From NCBI GenBank assembly GCA_041596515.1, contig JBFHIJ010000006.1, positions 62,001 through 126,000 on the forward strand: 64,000 nucleotides of DNA, written 5' to 3'. The notes beneath the pieces were generated by a model. It saw only the letters and a program-made list of their open reading frames with translations, did not search any database and was not told the origin of the DNA. The translations under genes and the position numbers were made by a program. This stretch comes from JBFHIJ01 sp041596515 (GTDB lineage: Bacteria > Bacteroidota > Ignavibacteria > Kapaibacteriales > UBA2268). Positions 63,554-64,000 of this stretch are shown one piece after another. Each line of letters begins with the position of its first letter. The first letter of the stretch is position 1.

Positions 63554-64000
63554 ATGTCAGTTATAGAAACCTTAATAGAAACCCAAGAGTTTGCGACACT
63601 ACCTCCGGTAGCTACAAAAGTCTTGCAATTATTAGAAGATGACAATATCGATATTAGAGATATTTCAAAAGTTATAGAAACAGATGCTTCTTTAACTCTA
63701 AAATTGCTTAGAGTTGCAAATTCGCCTCTATATGCTACTAGAAACGAAGTAAATACTATACATCAGGCTATTATAACTCTCGGGCTTAATAGGCTGACTA
63801 ATATAGTGCTTGGTGTCTCAATTTTTTCTAAGTTTTTGATGAGCTCCCAAAAGCAAATTGCAGACTTGATGAAACGCTTTTGGTGGCACGCTTCGTGCAC
63901 TGGAATGGTCGCTAAATCACTTTCAACTAAAATCAATAAATTCTATAAAGAAAATGAGTTTATTGGTGGCTTATTGCATGATATCGGAAAGCTGGCTATG
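63554..64000 (+). CDS. HDOD domain protein, N-terminal part
   Basis: The frame opens at the ATG at 63554 and runs to the window edge (149 residues) without a stop. The HDOD pattern is clear: LPPVATKVLQLLEDDNIDIRDISKVIETDASLTLKLLRVANS over the first helices, then AIITLGLNRLTNIVLG and, at the edge, GLLHDIGKLAM, the HD motif. HDOD proteins lack phosphodiesterase activity in most cases and act in signalling. The rest of the protein, and any output domain, is outside the window. Confidence 0.88.
   Translation, partial: MSVIETLIETQEFATLPPVATKVLQLLEDDNIDIRDISKVIETDASLTLKLLRVANSPLYATRNEVNTIHQAIITLGLNRLTNIVLGVSIFSKFLMSSQKQIADLMKRFWWHASCTGMVAKSLSTKINKFYKENEFIGGLLHDIGKLAM

Noticed and set aside
1..64000. 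CRISPR array, insertion sequence, prophage, or rRNA
   Set aside because: No regularly spaced short repeats, no transposase or integrase, and no rRNA-like stretch was seen.

Overview
The window is AT-rich, densely coded bacterial chromosome with no phage, transposon, CRISPR array or rRNA. It suggests a member of the Bacteroidota/Chlorobiota (FCB) group, possibly an early-branching line such as Kapabacteria or Ignavibacteria. The evidence is a very large secreted protein with a C-terminal type IX secretion (T9SS type A) sorting domain, promoters of the Bacteroidota type (TTTG/CTTG, 19-20 bases, TAnnTTTG), an HYC_CC_PP-like cysteine protein next to a heavy-metal-binding protein, and a fused 2-oxoglutarate dehydrogenase. 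Several genes carry clear Shine-Dalgarno sites, which derived Bacteroidota mostly lack. The lineage call is inference.

Layout. 1-10138: end of a YhdH-type oxidoreductase, a PBP4-type peptidase, htpG, queA, and the mutAB pair for methylmalonyl-CoA mutase. 10296-20814: a membrane glycosyltransferase, then a signalling block made of a 1395-residue methyl-accepting protein with a long chain of HAMP-like repeats, a 1278-residue hybrid histidine kinase and a CheB-type methylesterase. 21188-30459: a Rossmann-fold protein, the 1624-residue T9SS cargo, a HIT hydrolase, arabinose-5-phosphate isomerase and a RodZ-like protein. 30575-37500: a DUF2279-like protein, a second glycosyltransferase, a 1443-residue double CoA-dehydratase activase and a small membrane protein. 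37503-41792 (minus): an acidic TPR protein, a Bax-inhibitor-1 family protein, a polyprenyl diphosphate synthase and TatC. 42083-47047 (plus): a collagen-like lipoprotein, MurQ, a TPR protein, an MlaF-type ATPase, an SRPBCC protein and a WG-repeat protein. 47313-51974 (minus): ftsZ, ftsA and ftsQ behind their own promoter, then an SDR oxidoreductase. 52111-52323: two identical tRNA-Ser(UGA) genes. 52439-54062 (minus): a metal-binding pair and an AlkD-like glycosylase. 54155-63429: a PDZ/GAF/SpoIIE membrane phosphatase, a small secreted protein, trmD-rimM, a beta-barrel protein and the fused Kgd-type enzyme. The window ends inside an HDOD protein.

How the genes work together. MutAB and the fused 2-oxoglutarate dehydrogenase/decarboxylase both act around succinyl-CoA. 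The MCP, hybrid kinase and CheB genes look like one sensory pathway without CheA, CheW or CheR nearby. PBP4, MurQ, FtsQAZ, RodZ, arabinose-5-phosphate isomerase and polyprenyl synthase serve envelope growth and division. No wholly new system is proven; the best candidates for one are the poly-HAMP/hybrid-kinase/CheB block and the giant activase.
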